64,000 bases of DNA. It comes from 40CM-2-70-7 sp035505915 (GTDB lineage: Bacteria; Gemmatimonadota; Gemmatimonadetes; Gemmatimonadales; GWC2-71-9). Positions within the stretch are counted from its first letter, which is position 1, and the number at the start of each line of letters is the position of its first letter. Both the position numbers and the translations under genes were made by a program. Below, one piece after another: positions 8,109 through 16,554 of the stretch. A model generated the notes under the pieces. It was not told where the DNA came from. It searched no databases and was given only the letters and a program-made list of their open reading frames with translations. The stretch lies in NCBI GenBank assembly GCA_035505915.1, contig DATJQI010000024.1, forward strand, positions 1-64,000, read 5' to 3'.

Positions 8109-8833
8109 CCCAGTCCGAGGCTGAGCCACGGGTGGGTGGTCCAGTCGTTGGTGGCCGCGGTGAGGGAAAGCACGCGGCCGCCGTCGAAGGCGTTCGGGAC
8201 CTCATAATTGGTCGGGTAGGACAGGCGCCAGAACAGGACGCGGAAATCCGCCTGGAGGTTGACGCGCCGGCCGATGTAGAACTTGGTGCCGAGCTCGGGG
8301 CCGAACGTGAATTTGGTGCCGAACGTGTAGCCCGACGTGTCGGCCGCCAGCTCGCTCCCGAACACCACGCCCAGCGTCGCCCCCACGTACGGCGCCAGCC
8401 CGTGCCAGGTCTTGGGGCCCGTGACGGACATCTGCAGGCCGGCGTCCACGATCACGAGGTCGCAGTTGATGAGGCCGGACGTGTTCTTGGCGGTCGCGAC
8501 GAACGGGTCGACGATCCGTCGCGTGGTTTGCCCGTAGGCCACGCCCAGGTCGAGCGAGCTCGATCCGAAGGAGAGGTTGTAACGCACGCCCCAGGTGTTG
8601 CCGTCCGAGATCCCGACCGGAACCGAGCCGCGTCCGCCGGACAGGTACCCGGCATAGAAGACCGGACCCGTGGCGGACGGGGCGTCGTGGTAGGGCGAAT
8701 GCGAGGGGTCGTAGCCGACCTGGGCGGATAGACGGTTCGGCGGATAGGCGGTTAGTGAGATCGCCGCGATGGCGATGCCCAACCACGAGGACCACGAACC
8801 GACTAACCGGCTAACCGACTGTCTTTTCGTCAT
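8096..8833 (-). CDS. Outer-membrane beta-barrel-like protein
   Basis: 245 residues. The ATG start overlaps the gpmI stop (ATGA). Residues 1-38 form a long Sec signal with basic MTKRQ, a hydrophobic core GIAIAAISLTAY and a cleavage site after LSAQ. The mature part is a run of amphipathic beta strands (WGVRYNLSFGSSSLDLGVAYG, FYIGRRVNLQADFRVLFWRL) and ends in GLGWAF, so the last residue is Phe, the usual barrel-assembly signal. An OmpW/porin-like surface protein is likely; substrate unknown. The coding DNA for residues 5-12 is a degenerate 8-bp tandem repeat, recorded separately. Confidence 0.72.
   Translation of the reverse strand: MTKRQSVSRLVGSWSSWLGIAIAAISLTAYPPNRLSAQVGYDPSHSPYHDAPSATGPVFYAGYLSGGRGSVPVGISDGNTWGVRYNLSFGSSSLDLGVAYGQTTRRIVDPFVATAKNTSGLINCDLVIVDAGLQMSVTGPKTWHGLAPYVGATLGVVFGSELAADTSGYTFGTKFTFGPELGTKFYIGRRVNLQADFRVLFWRLSYPTNYEVPNAFDGGRVLSLTAATNDWTTHPWLSLGLGWAF
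8797..8820 (+). repeat. Three-copy degenerate 8-bp tandem repeat inside a signal-peptide region
   Basis: The plus strand reads AACCGACT, AACCGGCT, AACCGACT in direct succession. It encodes part of the basic N-region of the outer-membrane protein at 8096-8833 on the minus strand. Because the unit is not a multiple of three, gain or loss of one copy would shift the frame, so it could act as a phase-variation site. With only three copies, one imperfect, this is weak evidence. Confidence 0.5.
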
Positions 8834-10371
8834 CTCGCTCTCAAGTCCTTGCCGGTCATCTCCGGCGGCTGTTCGACGTTCAGCAGGTTCAACAGAGTGG
8901 GTCCCACGTCCCGCAGCGATCCGCCGGGGCGGAGCTCACCCGGGAGGGCGTCCGGTCCGACGATGAGGAACGGGACCGGATTGGTGGTATGCGACGTGTG
9001 CGGTCCCCCCGTGGCCGGATCGATCATCATCTCGCAGTTCCCGTGGTCGGCCGTGATCAAGAGGGTCGCCCCCGCCGCCTCCGCGGTCGTCAGGACCCGG
9101 GCCAGACACTTGTCCACGGTCTCCACGGCCTTCAAGCCGGCCGGTAGTACCCCGGTGTGGCCCACCATGTCCCCGTTGGCGTAGTTGCAGAGAATGAAGT
9201 CGTGCTGGCCCTTCTTGATGGCCCCGCAGAGCACGTCGGTCACCCCGGGGGCGCTCATCTCGGGCGCCAGGTCGTAGGTCGCCACCTTCTGCGACGGCAC
9301 CAGCAGGCGCTCCTCGTTCTTGAACGGCGTCTCGAGCCCGCCGTTGAAGAAGTACGTCACGTGGGCGTACTTCTCGGTCTCGGCGGTGCGGAACATCGTC
9401 TTGCCGTGATCGGCCAGCACCTGGGCCACGATGTTCCGGAGCACCATCGGCTCGAAGGCCATCGGGAACGGCAGGGTCTCGTCGTACTGCGTCATCGTCG
9501 CCAGCTCGACGGCCGGCCGGTCCGAGACGTCGAAGCCGTCGAACTCCGGAGTGGCGAGGGCCCGGACGATCTGCCGCATCCGGTCGGCGCGGTAGTTGAA
9601 GCAGAAGATCCCGTCTCCCGACTTGATCCGCGGCGTGCCCGTGATCACCCGCGGCTTGACGAACTCGTCGGTCTCGCCCGCCGCGTACGCGTCGCGGATG
9701 GCCGACACCGGGTCCGCCGCCGGGGCGCCCACGCCCTTCACCATCGCGTCATACGCCAGCTTGGTCCGGTCCCACCGCTTGTCGCGGTCCATCGCGAAGT
9801 ACCGGCCGACCACGTCCGCGACCACCGCCCGGCCCTGATAGCGGCGCAGGTCCTCCCCGAGCTTCTCCATGAACCCGAGCGCGGACGTGGGACCGGTGTC
9901 GCGGCCGTCGAGCCACGCGTGCACCGCCACCGGCAGCCCGAAGCGGTGGCCCAGCTCGACGGCGGCCAGCAGGTGGGTGTCCAGCGCGTGTACGCCGCCG
10001 GTGCCCAGGAGGCCCATCACGTGGAGCGTGCCGCCGCGGCGCTGGACGCCCTCGCACAGCGAGACGAGGGGCGGCAGCCGGAAGAACGCGCCCGACGCGA
10101 TGCTCTGGGAGATGCGGACGATGTCCTGCGGGACCACGCGGCCGGCCCCCAGGTTCAGGTGGCCGACCTCGCTGTTGCCCATCTGCCCTTCGGGAAGCCC
10201 GACCGCCAGGCCCGATGCCTCGAGCAGCGTGCGGGGAGCGCGATTCCAGAGCTGGTGCCAGACGGGCGTCGCGGCGAGCTCGATGGCGTTGCCGTCCCGG
10301 CCGGGGCGAAAGCCCCAGCCGTCGAGCACGATCAGGACGACCGGGGTGCGGCCGGTGCGCGGTGTCGCCAT
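8830..10371 (-). CDS. gpmI: 2,3-bisphosphoglycerate-independent phosphoglycerate mutase
   Basis: 513 residues, normal for the two-manganese cofactor-independent enzyme that interconverts 3- and 2-phosphoglycerate in glycolysis. VVLIVLDGWGFRP near residue 12 holds the first metal Asp. EGQMGNSEVGHLNLGAGR (about 62-79) contains the phosphorylated Ser. The C-terminal metal cluster is seen in NYANGDMVGHTG and ITADHGNCEMM. The ATG start lies only ten bases from the start of the divergent gene at 10382, so its promoter must lie inside that gene; TAGATT 14 bases upstream is a possible -10. It is the first gene of a minus-strand run of eleven. Confidence 0.96.
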   Translation of the reverse strand: MATPRTGRTPVVLIVLDGWGFRPGRDGNAIELAATPVWHQLWNRAPRTLLEASGLAVGLPEGQMGNSEVGHLNLGAGRVVPQDIVRISQSIASGAFFRLPPLVSLCEGVQRRGGTLHVMGLLGTGGVHALDTHLLAAVELGHRFGLPVAVHAWLDGRDTGPTSALGFMEKLGEDLRRYQGRAVVADVVGRYFAMDRDKRWDRTKLAYDAMVKGVGAPAADPVSAIRDAYAAGETDEFVKPRVITGTPRIKSGDGIFCFNYRADRMRQIVRALATPEFDGFDVSDRPAVELATMTQYDETLPFPMAFEPMVLRNIVAQVLADHGKTMFRTAETEKYAHVTYFFNGGLETPFKNEERLLVPSQKVATYDLAPEMSAPGVTDVLCGAIKKGQHDFILCNYANGDMVGHTGVLPAGLKAVETVDKCLARVLTTAEAAGATLLITADHGNCEMMIDPATGGPHTSHTTNPVPFLIVGPDALPGELRPGGSLRDVGPTLLNLLNVEQPPEMTGKDLRAR

Positions 10372-10381
10372 ATTGGGAGAA

Positions 10382-11437
10382 ATGCAATCTAGTCGCGCCC
10401 TTCGTGCCCTTCCAGTTGTGCTGGCGCTCGCCGCTCCGCTCCCGGCCCAGACCCGATATCAAGTGAATGCGGCGGGCGCCTGGCTGCGCGACAGCGCCAA
10501 CGGGAAGCGGCTGGCCCGCGTGGCCAAGGGCGCGCTCTTGCCCGGCGGCCCGGCGCAGGGGGACTGGCTGCCCGTCACGCTCGACGGGTTCATCTGGTCC
10601 AAGTCGGTGGGACCGGCGGTCCAGGACGAAAACGACCTCGCCGTGACGAAGGACGGAGGCGAGAACCTGCGCGACAAGGCGCAGGGGAGCGTGGTCGCGG
10701 TGCTCCCGCGGGGATTCGCGCTCCAGCGGGCCGACACGGGCGGCGGGCGGTGGACCCACGTGCGGCGCGCGGGCTGGATCGCGCGGTCGGTGGTGACGCC
10801 GGTCGGCCAGGTGGTCAGCACCGTGAGCGCCGCGCCGCCCCCGACCGGCGGGGATACGACCCCCCCGGCGGGTGGAACGGCCCCGGGGACGCCGGCGACG
10901 GCGCCGGTGCCTCCCGTGGACTCGCTCGGCTATTCCACCGCGGTGCCGGCTCAACGGGCCGACCTGTACGGGTCCCCGGGCGGCTCCATCACGGGCGCCG
11001 TGGCGGCTCCCACGCCGCTCCGGGTCCTGGCGCATTCCGGGGAGTGGACCCGCGTGCAGCTCGAGGCGTGGGTAAGGACGAGCGACCTGGCGTCCGCGCC
11101 CCCCGGCGTGCTGGAAGGCGTGAGCGCGGCGGAGCTGCGGGCCGATCCCGCCCGGTACGCGGGGCAGGTGGTGCGCTGGCGCCTGCAGTTCGTGTCCCTG
11201 GAGACCGCCGACGACCTCCGCCCCGACATCCCCGACGGCTCGACCTACTTCCTGGCCCGGGGCCCCGCGCCGGAGCGCGGGTTCGTCTACGTGATCGTGC
11301 CCGAGAACAAGAAGGCGTCCGTGGCGGCCCTGGCGCCGCTCACGGATCTCGAGGTGACGGCCACGGTGCGCGTGGGGAAAAGTCATTACATCGGCAATCC
11401 GATCGTGGACCTGCTCTCGTTCGAGGCGGTGCGATGA
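10382..11437 (+). CDS. Secreted protein with SH3-like and OB-like domains
   Basis: 351 residues. The signal peptide MQSSRALRALPVVLALAAPLP is cleaved near AQT. Two SH3-like beta domains follow: about residues 23-75 (YQVNAAGAWLRDSANGKRLA...) and about 80-145 (ENLRDKAQGSVVAVLPRGFA..., GGRWTHVRRAGWIARSVV). A Pro/Thr/Gly linker comes next, then a third SH3-like unit at about 185-245 (GEWTRVQLEAWVRTSDL). The last 100 residues resemble an OB-like fold (YAGQVVRWRLQFVSLE; LEVTATVRVGKSHYIGNP). Such repeats usually bind cell wall or protein partners. Start ATG; a TATT-containing hexamer lies seven bases before it. It overlaps the next gene by four bases. Confidence 0.72.
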   Translation: MQSSRALRALPVVLALAAPLPAQTRYQVNAAGAWLRDSANGKRLARVAKGALLPGGPAQGDWLPVTLDGFIWSKSVGPAVQDENDLAVTKDGGENLRDKAQGSVVAVLPRGFALQRADTGGGRWTHVRRAGWIARSVVTPVGQVVSTVSAAPPPTGGDTTPPAGGTAPGTPATAPVPPVDSLGYSTAVPAQRADLYGSPGGSITGAVAAPTPLRVLAHSGEWTRVQLEAWVRTSDLASAPPGVLEGVSAAELRADPARYAGQVVRWRLQFVSLETADDLRPDIPDGSTYFLARGPAPERGFVYVIVPENKKASVAALAPLTDLEVTATVRVGKSHYIGNPIVDLLSFEAVR

Positions 11438-11766
11438 ACGACATTCTGAAGGAGCGGCTGCTCCGCAAGCTCGAGTCCCTGCCGGAAGACAAGGCGTACC
11501 AGGTGCTCGATTACATCGAATTCCTGGAGTCGAAGTTCGTGGAGCGCCCCGCGGGCGCGCCCGCATTCCAGAAGGTGGCGGAGACGCTCGAGGACACGAT
11601 GCGGGCCGGGCGGGTGCCCGTGAACATGATCAAGGGCACCATGGACGCGGTGGGGAAGGCGGGTCGATTCCTGGACGGGCTGGCCGCGGCGGGACGGGCC
11701 GCGGTGAACGAAGTCAAGAAGACGCAGGAGAAAAAGGCGGTTGAGGAACCCAAGCCTCCCGCGTAA
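11434..11766 (+). CDS. Small DUF2281-like helical protein
   Basis: 110 residues; the ATG overlaps the previous TGA (ATGA). The first 35 residues, with LRKLESLPEDKAYQVLDYIE and FLESKF, match the short helical domain called DUF2281, often found alone or in toxin-antitoxin-like contexts. The middle is amphipathic helix (VAETLEDTMRAG, AVGKAGRFLDGLAAAGRAA), and the tail is Lys/Glu/Pro-rich (KKTQEKKAVEEPKPPA). No toxin partner lies beside it: upstream is a secreted SH3-like protein and guaB begins eight bases after its stop. Function unknown; a cytoplasmic adaptor is one guess. Confidence 0.75.
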   Translation: MNDILKERLLRKLESLPEDKAYQVLDYIEFLESKFVERPAGAPAFQKVAETLEDTMRAGRVPVNMIKGTMDAVGKAGRFLDGLAAAGRAAVNEVKKTQEKKAVEEPKPPA

Positions 11767-11774
11767 CTTTCGAG

Positions 11775-13232
11775 ATGGGAACCTTTCGACCCGCAGTCGC
11801 CCTCACGTTCGACGACGTTCTGCTCGCGCCGCGCCATTCCACGGTGCATCCCCGGAACGTCGACACCAAGACCCGCTTCACCCGCTCGATCTCCCTCAAC
11901 ATTCCGCTCATCGCCGCCGCGATGGACACCGTCACCGAATCGGCGATGGCGATCGCGATGGCGCGGGCCGGCGGGATCGGGGTGATCCACAAGAACATGC
12001 CCATCGACCGCCAGGCGGCCGAGGTGGACCAGGTGAAGCGCTCGGAGTCGGGGATGATCCTCAACCCGATCACCCTGGGGCCCGACCGTCCGCTCCGCGA
12101 AGCCCTGAAGCTGATGGAGCGCTTCCGGATTTCGGGCGTCCCGATCGTGGACGCGGCGGGCAAGCTGGTGGGGATCATCACCAACCGGGATCTCCAGTTC
12201 GAGCGCCAGCTCGACCGCCCGCTGCGCGACGCGATGACGAAGGACAACCTGGTCACCGCTCCTGTCGGCACTACGCTCGAGGAGGCGGAGCGCCTCCTGG
12301 GCAGGCACCGTATCGAGAAGCTCCCGGTGGTGGACCGGGACGGCGTACTGAAGGGCCTGATCACCATCAAGGACATCTTCAAGCGCAAGGAACATCCGGA
12401 CGCCAACAAGGATCAGCACGGCCGGCTCCGGGTGGCGGCGGCGGTGGGCGGGACACCCGAGGCCAAGGCCCGGGCCAAGGCCCTGCTCGACGCCGGGTGC
12501 GATGTGATCGTGATCGATTCGGCGCACGGGCATTCCCAGGGCGTGCTCGACACGGTGAAGCTCCTCCGGGAATCGTTCCCGGACGCGCAGCTCGTGGCCG
12601 GGAACGTGGCCTCCGCCGCCGGCGCCAAGGCGCTCGTGGAGCGCGGGGTCGACGCGGTGAAGGTGGGCGTGGGGCCGGGGTCCATCTGCACCACCCGCGT
12701 GGTGACGGGCGTCGGTGTGCCGCAGATCACGGCGATTCTGGACGCGCTCGCGGGCGCCGGGGACGTCCCGGTGATCGCCGACGGCGGCGTGAAGTATTCG
12801 GGCGACATCGTCAAGGCGCTGGCGGCCGGCGCGTCCAGCGTGATGATGGGCTCGATGCTCGCGGGCACCGAGGAGAGCCCGGGCGAGTCGTTCCTGCTCG
12901 AAGGCCGCCGCTTCAAGGTCATCCGCGGGATGGGGAGTCTCTCGGCCATGGAGGAGGGGTCGGCCGACCGGTACTTCCAGGAGGGTGAGGTATCGCCCAC
13001 CAAGCTGGTGCCCGAGGGGATCGAAGGCCGGGTGCCCTACAAGGGTCCGGTGGCGGACGTGATTTTCCAGATGGTCGGGGGCCTCCGGAGCGGCATGGGG
13101 TATTGCGGGGTGTGCGACATCCAGGCCCTGCGGAACGAGACCGAGTTTCTCACCATCACGTCCGCGGGACTGCGCGAGTCGCATCCGCACGACGTCGTCA
13201 TCACGCGGGAAGCGCCGAACTACAGCCTCTAG
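11775..13232 (+). CDS. guaB: Inosine-5'-monophosphate dehydrogenase
   Basis: 485 residues, normal for GuaB, which oxidises IMP to XMP with NAD in guanine nucleotide synthesis. The N-terminal strand ALTFDDVLLAPRHS and the barrel entry AAAMDTVTESAMAIAMARAG are typical. A CBS-domain pair occupies about residues 95-205 (RISGVPIVDAAGKLVGIIT; LPVVDRDGVLKGLITIKDI). The catalytic loop GVGPGSICTTRVVTGVG holds the active Cys near residue 305. The flap with EGRVPYKGPVADV and the final ESHPHDVVIT are also present. ATG start after GAG-poor spacing; guaB follows the small DUF2281-like gene and a new promoter begins just after its stop. Confidence 0.97.
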   Translation: MGTFRPAVALTFDDVLLAPRHSTVHPRNVDTKTRFTRSISLNIPLIAAAMDTVTESAMAIAMARAGGIGVIHKNMPIDRQAAEVDQVKRSESGMILNPITLGPDRPLREALKLMERFRISGVPIVDAAGKLVGIITNRDLQFERQLDRPLRDAMTKDNLVTAPVGTTLEEAERLLGRHRIEKLPVVDRDGVLKGLITIKDIFKRKEHPDANKDQHGRLRVAAAVGGTPEAKARAKALLDAGCDVIVIDSAHGHSQGVLDTVKLLRESFPDAQLVAGNVASAAGAKALVERGVDAVKVGVGPGSICTTRVVTGVGVPQITAILDALAGAGDVPVIADGGVKYSGDIVKALAAGASSVMMGSMLAGTEESPGESFLLEGRRFKVIRGMGSLSAMEEGSADRYFQEGEVSPTKLVPEGIEGRVPYKGPVADVIFQMVGGLRSGMGYCGVCDIQALRNETEFLTITSAGLRESHPHDVVITREAPNYSL

Positions 13233-13236
13233 CCGC

Positions 13237-13265
13237 TTGACACCCCGGGTGCCCGGTCCTATTCT
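13237..13265 (+). promoter_or_regulatory. Sigma-70-type promoter for the amino-acid permease
   Basis: TTGACA (13237-13242) and TATTCT (13260-13265) are separated by 17 bases, a near-consensus arrangement placed directly after the guaB stop. The expected transcript start is near 13272, giving a leader of about 40 bases before the permease ATG at 13313. This is the cleanest housekeeping promoter in the window apart from the arsR one. Confidence 0.72.
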
Positions 13266-13312
13266 GGCGCCGCTCGCCGTCGTTTCGTCAGTCTCATCCC
13301 AATCGAGGGACT

Positions 13313-14755
13313 ATGGACCTGTTCCGACGGAAAAGCGTCACGGCCTTGCAGACGGAGGCCGAGACCGATCACTCGTTGAAGCGCGCGCTGGGGGCGCTGA
13401 ACCTGACCGCCCTGGGCATCGGCGCGATCATCGGGACCGGCATCTTCGTGCTCACCGGCACGGTGGCCGCGGTGAACGCCGGCCCCGCGGTGGTGCTTTC
13501 CTTCACGCTGGCGGGCGTGGCGTCGATCTTCGCGGCGCTCTGCTACTCGGAGTTCGCGTCGCTCGTGCCCATGGCGGGCAGTGCGTACACCTACGGCTAC
13601 GCGACGCTCGGCGAGCTCTTCGCGTGGATCATCGGCTGGGACCTGGTGCTGGAGTACGCGCTGGGTGCCGTCACGGTGGCCATCGGCTGGTCCGGGTACG
13701 TCGTCTCGTTCCTCAAGGACATCGGGATCGTCGTTCCGCCGGCTCTCTCGGCGGCGACCGGTACCGCGATCACCCTGGCGGACGGCACGACGGTACACGC
13801 GGTGTTCAATCTGCCCGCGGTGATCATCATTGCCCTGGTGACCACCCTGCTGGTGGTCGGCATCAAGGAATCGGCCAACTTCAACAACTTCATCGTCCTG
13901 GTGAAGGTGGCGGTGGTGCTGCTCTTCATCATCTTCGCGGCCCACGCCATCAATCCCGCCAACTGGCACCCCTTCATGCCGCCCAACACCGACGGGAATT
14001 CTCAGCACTTCGGGTGGTCGGGCGTCATGGCCGGGGCGGGGGTGGTGTTCTTCGCGTACATCGGGTTCGACGCCGTGAGTACCGCCGCCCAGGAAGCGAA
14101 GAATCCCCAGCGAGACATGCCGATCGGCATCATCGCCTCACTCCTGATCTGCACCGTGCTCTACATCATCGTGTCCGGCATCGCCACCGGTGTGATGAGC
14201 TACAAGGACCTGAACGTCCCCGATCCGATCGCCGTGGTGGCCGACCACGCCGGGCTGGGCTGGATGTCGACGCTGATCAAGCTGGGCGCGATCGCGGGAC
14301 TGTCGTCCGTGATCCTGGTGATGCTCCTCGGGCAGTCGCGCGTGTTCTGGAGCATGTCGAAGGACGGGCTGCTGCCGCAATTCGTGAACAAGATTCACCC
14401 CAGGTTCCAAACGCCGTATCTCACGTCGATCATCACCGGCATCTTCGTGGCGCTGTTTTCGGCCGTGCTCACGGTGCGGGAGGCGGCGAGCCTGGTGTCG
14501 ATCGGTACGCTGCTGGCGTTCGTGATCGTGTCCATCGGCATCATGGTGCTCCGGGTCCGTGAGCCCAATCTCCCGCGTCCCTTCAAGACGCCCGCGGTGT
14601 TCGTCGTCGCCCCGCTGGGAGCGCTCTCGGCCCTGTACCTGATGATTTCGCTGCCGTCGACCACGTGGATTCGGCTCCTGGTGTGGTTCGTGATCGGCAT
14701 CGTCTTCTACTTCATGTACGGCGTCAGGCATTCGAGGCTGGCGAAGAAGGCGTAG
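13313..14755 (+). CDS. APC-family amino-acid permease
   Basis: 480 residues with about twelve hydrophobic segments, typical of APC-superfamily cationic or general amino-acid transporters of the inner membrane. LNLTALGIGAIIGTGIFVLT at about residues 28-47 is the hallmark substrate-binding break in helix 1. CYSEFASLVPMAGSAYTYGY (about 78-97) and GWDLVLEYALG are further family motifs. FFAYIGFDAVSTAAQEAKNP (about 247-266) is the helix-6 motif, and LLGQSRVFWSMSKDGLLP follows. The ATG lies about 40 bases downstream of a clear promoter and a strong hairpin terminator follows, so it is monocistronic. The transported amino acid cannot be told from sequence alone. Confidence 0.93.
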   Translation: MDLFRRKSVTALQTEAETDHSLKRALGALNLTALGIGAIIGTGIFVLTGTVAAVNAGPAVVLSFTLAGVASIFAALCYSEFASLVPMAGSAYTYGYATLGELFAWIIGWDLVLEYALGAVTVAIGWSGYVVSFLKDIGIVVPPALSAATGTAITLADGTTVHAVFNLPAVIIIALVTTLLVVGIKESANFNNFIVLVKVAVVLLFIIFAAHAINPANWHPFMPPNTDGNSQHFGWSGVMAGAGVVFFAYIGFDAVSTAAQEAKNPQRDMPIGIIASLLICTVLYIIVSGIATGVMSYKDLNVPDPIAVVADHAGLGWMSTLIKLGAIAGLSSVILVMLLGQSRVFWSMSKDGLLPQFVNKIHPRFQTPYLTSIITGIFVALFSAVLTVREAASLVSIGTLLAFVIVSIGIMVLRVREPNLPRPFKTPAVFVVAPLGALSALYLMISLPSTTWIRLLVWFVIGIVFYFMYGVRHSRLAKKA

Positions 14756-14778
14756 GACAACCGGCGTTCGGGAAGATT

Positions 14779-14818
14779 GTCGAGGGGAGGCGGGGACGCC
14801 TCCCCTCGACGTATTTTG
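14779..14818 (+). terminator. Intrinsic terminator after the permease gene
   Basis: A perfect 14-bp stem (14779-14792 with 14797-14810) encloses a GGGA loop and is followed by GTATTTTG. It lies 23 bases after the permease stop. The same T-rich stretch appears to serve as the -10 region of the next gene, whose ATG begins at 14824, so termination and re-initiation are packed into about 45 bases. Confidence 0.8.
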
Positions 14819-14823
14819 TAGTC

Positions 14824-15834
14824 ATGACTGCCATCCCCATTCCGGCCGCGCGTGCCGCCGCCGCCCGGGCGATCGCGGCGCTGTTCACGCCCGGCGCCCG
14901 CGTCGTCCTGACCACCCACGTCAACGCCGACGGCGACGGTCTGGGGAGCGAAGTCGGGCTCTGGCACCTCCTCGAGGCCCGCGGTTGCCACGCGCTGATC
15001 ACCAATCCCACGCCCATCCCCGACCGCTTCCAGTTCCTCATCCCCCCCGGCGCCGACGCCAGCGACCGGGCCGCGAAGGAAATCGCCAAGGCCGATGCCG
15101 TCGTGGTCCTCGACATCTCGGACCTGGGCCGCCTGGGGGACTTGGGCGCCGCCGTGAAAGCCGCCGGCGTTCCGGTCGCCTGCATCGACCACCACGTGAG
15201 TCCCGGGTCCCTGCCCGAGGGCCCGCGCCTGGTGGCACCGGAGGCCACCGCCACCGCGGAGCTGGTCCACGATCTGGCGGTGGCGCTCGGGTGGACCATC
15301 CCGACCGAGGCGGCGCGGGCGCTCTACGTCGGCCTCCTGACCGACACCGGCGGGTTCCGGTTCTCCAACACCACCCCCCGGTGTCTCCGGGTCGCGGGCG
15401 CCCTGCTCGAGCGCGGGGTGGACCCCGAGTCGATCTACGAGCAGGTGTACGCCAGCGCGCCCGAGGGCCGGGTGCGGCTCCTCGCGGAGGTGCTGGATAC
15501 GCTCGTCGTGGAGCCCGAGATCGGCCTGGCGTGGGTCACCGTGCCCCCGGGCGCCATCGAACGGTACGGCGCCACCGCCGACGACCTGGACGGCATCGTG
15601 GAGCACCCGCGGTCGATCGCCGGAGTCCGGCTGGCCCTCCTGTTCCGCCAGCTGGCGAACGGAAAGGTGAAAGTTTCATTCCGCTCCATGGGGAGTGTGG
15701 ACGTCGCCCACCTGGCGCATCGATTCGGTGGCGGGGGTCACGCCAAGGCCTCGGGGGCCTCCGTGGAGGGGTCCCTGGCCGAAGCGCAAAGCACCGTGCT
15801 CGCCGAAGCCCGGCGGCAGCTCGCCGCGATCTGA
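14824..15834 (+). CDS. nrnA: DHH-family phosphoesterase (NrnA-like oligoribonuclease / pAp phosphatase)
   Basis: 336 residues of the DHH/DHHA1 family. NrnA-type enzymes degrade very short RNA and the nucleotide pAp or pApA in the cytoplasm. HVNADGDGLGSEVGLW at about residues 36-51 is motif I, VVVLDISDLGRLG carries motif II, CIDHHVSPG is the DHH motif near residue 124, and GLLTDTGGFRFSNT is motif IV. The C-terminal DHHA1 domain ends with FGGGGHAKASGASVEG. Start ATG; no ribosome site is seen and TATTTT lies six bases before it, suggesting a leaderless message. The exact substrate (nanoRNA, pAp or c-di-AMP products) is not decided by sequence. Confidence 0.9.
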   Translation: MTAIPIPAARAAAARAIAALFTPGARVVLTTHVNADGDGLGSEVGLWHLLEARGCHALITNPTPIPDRFQFLIPPGADASDRAAKEIAKADAVVVLDISDLGRLGDLGAAVKAAGVPVACIDHHVSPGSLPEGPRLVAPEATATAELVHDLAVALGWTIPTEAARALYVGLLTDTGGFRFSNTTPRCLRVAGALLERGVDPESIYEQVYASAPEGRVRLLAEVLDTLVVEPEIGLAWVTVPPGAIERYGATADDLDGIVEHPRSIAGVRLALLFRQLANGKVKVSFRSMGSVDVAHLAHRFGGGGHAKASGASVEGSLAEAQSTVLAEARRQLAAI

Positions 15835-15898
15835 AACAGCGCTTCGCACCCGGCATCCGTATCTTGTTCGAGCATCCTCGCTTACCTGGGAGCCTGGA

Positions 15899-16543
15899 AT
15901 GACCCCTCGCTGGCTGGTGGCGCTGTCCCTGGTCGCGGCCCCCGCCGCGGCCCAGAACGCCGGGACGGCCGCCGCCTCGAAGCCGATCTTCGACGGGAGC
16001 CTCTCCGGCTGGGACCACGTGGGGCCGGGGCGCTTCACGGTGGACACCGGCCTCCTGATGACCCACGGGGGAATGGGGTTGCTCTGGTTCACCAAGGAGA
16101 AGATCGGCAACGCGGTGATCCGCGTGGTGTTCTGGCCCACCGATTCGACGTCCAACTCCGGCGTCTTTATCCGGATTCCGGAGCGGCCCACCGAGCCCTG
16201 GATGCCGGTGAACCGGGGCTACGAGGTGCAGATCGACAACGCCGAGGACGACTATCACGTCTCGGGTGTGCTGTATTCGCTGACCAAGGCGCTGGCGCGG
16301 CCCGGCCGGGCGCGTCAGTGGAACACGCTCGAGATCACACTGGACGGACCGCGCACCGTGGTGCGCTTGAACGGCGAGCTGGTGACGGACTACACCGAAG
16401 GTCAGGCGGTCCCGCCCAAGAAGGAGCAGTGGGAGCCGGACCGCGGCCGCCGGCCCGACGTGGGCTACATCGGCCTCCAGAACCACAGTGACGCGGACAC
16501 GGTTTACTTCAAGGAAGTGAGCATACGCCCGCTGCATCCCTGA
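15899..16543 (+). CDS. Secreted DUF1080 (3-keto-disaccharide hydrolase-like) protein
   Basis: 214 residues. The Sec signal MTPRWLVALSLVAAPAAAQN is cleaved near residue 19. The rest is a concanavalin/jelly-roll-like DUF1080 domain, seen in IFDGSLSGWDHVG, NSGVFIRIPE, GYEVQIDNAE and the final VGYIGLQNHSDADTVYFKEV, where the DUF1080 family has its conserved end. Some members hydrolyse 3-keto-glycosides in the periplasm, and the alpha-galactosidase nearby fits a carbohydrate theme, though no operon links the two. ATG at 15899; a weak GGGAG lies ten bases upstream. The upstream TATCTT near 15860 could be its -10. Confidence 0.83.
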   Translation: MTPRWLVALSLVAAPAAAQNAGTAAASKPIFDGSLSGWDHVGPGRFTVDTGLLMTHGGMGLLWFTKEKIGNAVIRVVFWPTDSTSNSGVFIRIPERPTEPWMPVNRGYEVQIDNAEDDYHVSGVLYSLTKALARPGRARQWNTLEITLDGPRTVVRLNGELVTDYTEGQAVPPKKEQWEPDRGRRPDVGYIGLQNHSDADTVYFKEVSIRPLHP

Positions 16544-16554
16544 CGGAGGTGTCT

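Noticed and set aside
13259..14731. Long antisense reading frames across the permease gene
   Set aside because: These are shadows of high-GC coding DNA; the translated products are His/Arg-rich with no domain or start signal.
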